A stretch of 64,000 nt of DNA from Pleomorphomonas sp. PLEO (lineage in GTDB: Bacteria > Pseudomonadota > Alphaproteobacteria > Rhizobiales > Pleomorphomonadaceae). The stretch spans positions 1,561,501 to 1,625,500 of the forward strand of contig NZ_CP166625.1 in the NCBI RefSeq assembly GCF_041320595.1, given 5' to 3'. The position numbers were made by a program, and so were the translations under genes. Positions 62,542 through 64,000 of this stretch are shown here, in pieces. The notes below the pieces were generated by a model that worked only from the letters and a program-made list of their open reading frames with translations, had not been told where the DNA came from and searched no databases. Numbering within the stretch: the first letter of the stretch is position 1; every line of letters starts with the position of its first letter.

Positions 62542-62619
62542 GCCGATTTCTCATTTGCATCAGGGGCATGAGAAATCGGCAAGCAGAATACCAAGAGGCA
62601 TTTCAATGCATCTTGGTAT
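62542..62619. repeat. two adjacent long intergenic hairpins
   Basis: GCCGATTTCTCAT (62542-62554) pairs perfectly with ATGAGAAATCGGC (62568-62580), loop 13 bases. Directly after it ATACCAAGAGGCATT (62588-62602) pairs with AATGCATCTTGGTAT (62605-62619) with one mismatch and a tiny loop. It resembles a palindromic intergenic repeat unit and could also end the VOC transcript. Confidence 0.6.
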
Positions 62620-63532
62620 CAGCCCTGCCTTGGGGCGATAAGGGTCAGCTCGATGCCGGTGGGGTCGGTGAAGCGAAGTCCGCCGGTGGTAATGGAGGCG
62701 TCCGCCAGCCGGCTCGCCGCCGCAAATACCTCCCGATCGGCGACGTGCAGGCTGAAGCGCCTGAGACGGGCGCTGCCCTTGGGGGAGGCGCGCTGTCATA
62801 GCCGAGCCAGGTATTGAGCCCGATGCGATGGGTGAACGTGCTGCCGGCGCCCAGATCGGCAAAGCCGATGTGCGGCAGCGTCAGATTGCGGACGAAGCCC
62901 AGCCGTTCATAGAAGGCGATCGCGGCGGCGAGGTCCGGAACACTGAGGTTGATATAGGCAATGCGCGCGGCATCGGCGAGGCCGGCGTCGAGGTCGGCAT
63001 TGCGGGCATGGTCGAGTTCCTCGATCATATTGAGCGGCGCACGGCCCGGATGGGGGCGCCCTTCGGGATCGAACAGCTCCACTCTGTGCACGAAATCGCC
63101 GAAGCGACCGAAGCGCTCCGGCGTTTCGTAGGCGATGACGAAGCCCATGCCGTCGGGATCGTGAAAGTAGAGCGCCTTCGACATCAGGTGGTCGTCCGGC
63201 GAGACGTCGATACGGTTGCCGATCAGTCGGGCAAACAGGCGGGAGAATTCCACCTGGTCGGGCACGCCGATGGCGATGTGAAAAAGACCGGTGTGGCGGC
63301 GCTGCTGGGCCGGATGCGTGGCGCCGCCATGCAGGATGAGCAGCGTTTCCGATCGAGTGCCGAGGGCGACGCCGTCCGCTGCCGGCCTTGGCACCATGCC
63401 GAGGGCCGAGGTCCAGAAGGACACGGCCCGCTCGACATCGGTCACCTCAAGTTCGACGGGGCCGTAGGAGACTCTCTCCGGACGGCCTTGCAACTTGGCC
63501 AACCGAGCCAGGCGACGGGCGGCGGTTTGCAT
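62619..63532 (-). pseudogene. VOC family dioxygenase-like gene with a one-base deletion near the end
   Basis: The gene encodes a two-module VOC (glyoxalase/extradiol dioxygenase, CatE-like) protein: VELEVTDVERAVSFWTSALG and GLFHIAIGVPDQVEFSRLFA in the first module, IAYINLSVPDLAAAIAFYER and FTHRIGLNTWLGYDSAPPP in the second. After SAPPP the frame is wrong; adding one C to the C5 run near 62788 restores LHVADREVFAAASRLADASI and GGLRFTDPTGIELTLIAP, ending at 62619. As written, the frame runs on to a stop at 62645. Sequencing error or recent mutation. Confidence 0.8.
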
Positions 63533-63746
63533 GCGGCGACCCTCCAGGCTTTTAGAGAAAACTCAAAAATACAGGATGACCGCCTTGCGTAGAGAGGGGC
63601 GGGCTGACGGACTTGGGTGCGTCTCCAAGCGCGGGGGAGATCAGCAGATCCTACGTATAATACAGGACCTGTTTCTCGTCCTTTGATCGCGATGTTAAAT
63701 GTTGATGCATTGCTCACAAAAACACGAACCCTGCCCCCCGAGGGCG

Positions 63747-64000
63747 TTACTCCGGGTTTTCCAAGCTAAACATGTCGGCGTTTTCGTCGAAGGCGAACAG
63801 TTCGGCGTAGCGCGCCCAGGCCACCACCGCCTTGAGCGTCTCGTCGGCATAGTCTTCCGACATGTAGTCTTCGAGCTGCTGGCGGAAGCGCACCGAGGGG
63901 GCGGTGTGGGTCGGCCGCTCGTCGAGCACGCTGCGGATCAGGCCGACGATCGGCACGTAGGACAGAAGATGCTGGGCGAACAGCTTCTTGCGGTCGTCGG
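63747..64000 (-). CDS. C-terminus of an ABC transporter ATP-binding protein (AAA-associated domain), cut by window edge
   Basis: The last 83 residues of a protein that continues beyond the right edge. The sequence KKLFAQHLLSYVPIVGLIRS, then LEDYMSEDYADETLKAVVAW and ELFAFDENADMFSLENPE matches the AAA_assoc_C domain found at the end of nitrate/sulfonate-type ABC ATPases. The winged-helix-like domain may regulate the transporter. An internal ATG at 63956 is not the start because the frame is open to the edge. Confidence 0.8.
   Translation of the reverse strand, partial: DDRKKLFAQHLLSYVPIVGLIRSVLDERPTHTAPSVRFRQQLEDYMSEDYADETLKAVVAWARYAELFAFDENADMFSLENPE

Overview
The window is GC-rich (roughly 65 percent in the core genes) and looks like a chromosome segment of an alphaproteobacterium of the order Hyphomicrobiales (Rhizobiales). 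Supporting signs are the GntR-type biotin repressor BioR with its TTATAGATAA boxes, a cobalamin riboswitch in front of cbtBA, a glutathione-dependent formaldehyde pathway with FrmR, HWE-type histidine kinases, DUF3563, and very long antisense ORFs caused by high third-position GC. A Pleomorphomonas-like genus would fit, but the genus is a guess.

Layout. 0-3.5 kb: SDR oxidoreductase/LysR divergent pair and a cytochrome b561 gene with an FNR-type box. 3.7-12.2 kb: phage-derived replication module (CI-like repressor, Cro-like protein, three operators, DUF669, a winged-helix protein, zinc-ribbon protein, prim-pol/ATPase) that ends in a complete retron (msr-msd with 12-bp a1/a2 repeats plus a reverse transcriptase fused to TOPRIM) and a MazEF-like pair. 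12.3-19.4 kb: P-loop kinase, GNATs, rifampin ADP-ribosyltransferase, the B12-controlled cbtBA locus with a degenerate histidine phosphatase, membrane and PRC-barrel proteins, cupin. 19.7-24.7 kb: accessory island with two three-Cys-motif partner (TcmP) genes and a DUF5131 gene; the second tcmP is split by an IS5-like element carrying a passenger ORF. 24.7-31.5 kb: lipid A deacylase, HWE kinase, fluoroacetate-dehalogenase-like hydrolase, ArsR locus, prephenate dehydrogenase, GH25 lysozyme. 31.5-39.6 kb: patchy accessory DNA with a HigBA-like pair, a RES/Xre pair, a diguanylate cyclase, a J-domain protein and several gene remnants. 39.6-50.4 kb: transporters, SDRs and their regulators, and a second MazEF-like pair. 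50.4-52.8 kb: bioB-bioY-bioR regulon. 53.8-55.7 kb: AT-rich DarG/DarT-like ADP-ribosylation module in antitoxin-first order. 56-59 kb: frmR-adhC-fghA formaldehyde operon with a truncated CZB-domain ORF at its end, copied from the chemotaxis receptor at 59.6-61.2 kb. The right end holds a DUF3313 lipoprotein, a frameshifted VOC protein and the C-terminus of an ABC ATPase.

The most interesting items are the retron, the compact three-operator phage switch with apparently leaderless transcripts on both sides, the TcmP/DUF5131 island, the DarTG-like module, and a small phage gene that can only start at CTG or ATT. Several genes (prim-pol, DUF2000, VOC) are broken by a single missing C, two of them in C runs, so either decay or base-calling error must be considered. 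No tRNA, rRNA or CRISPR array was seen.
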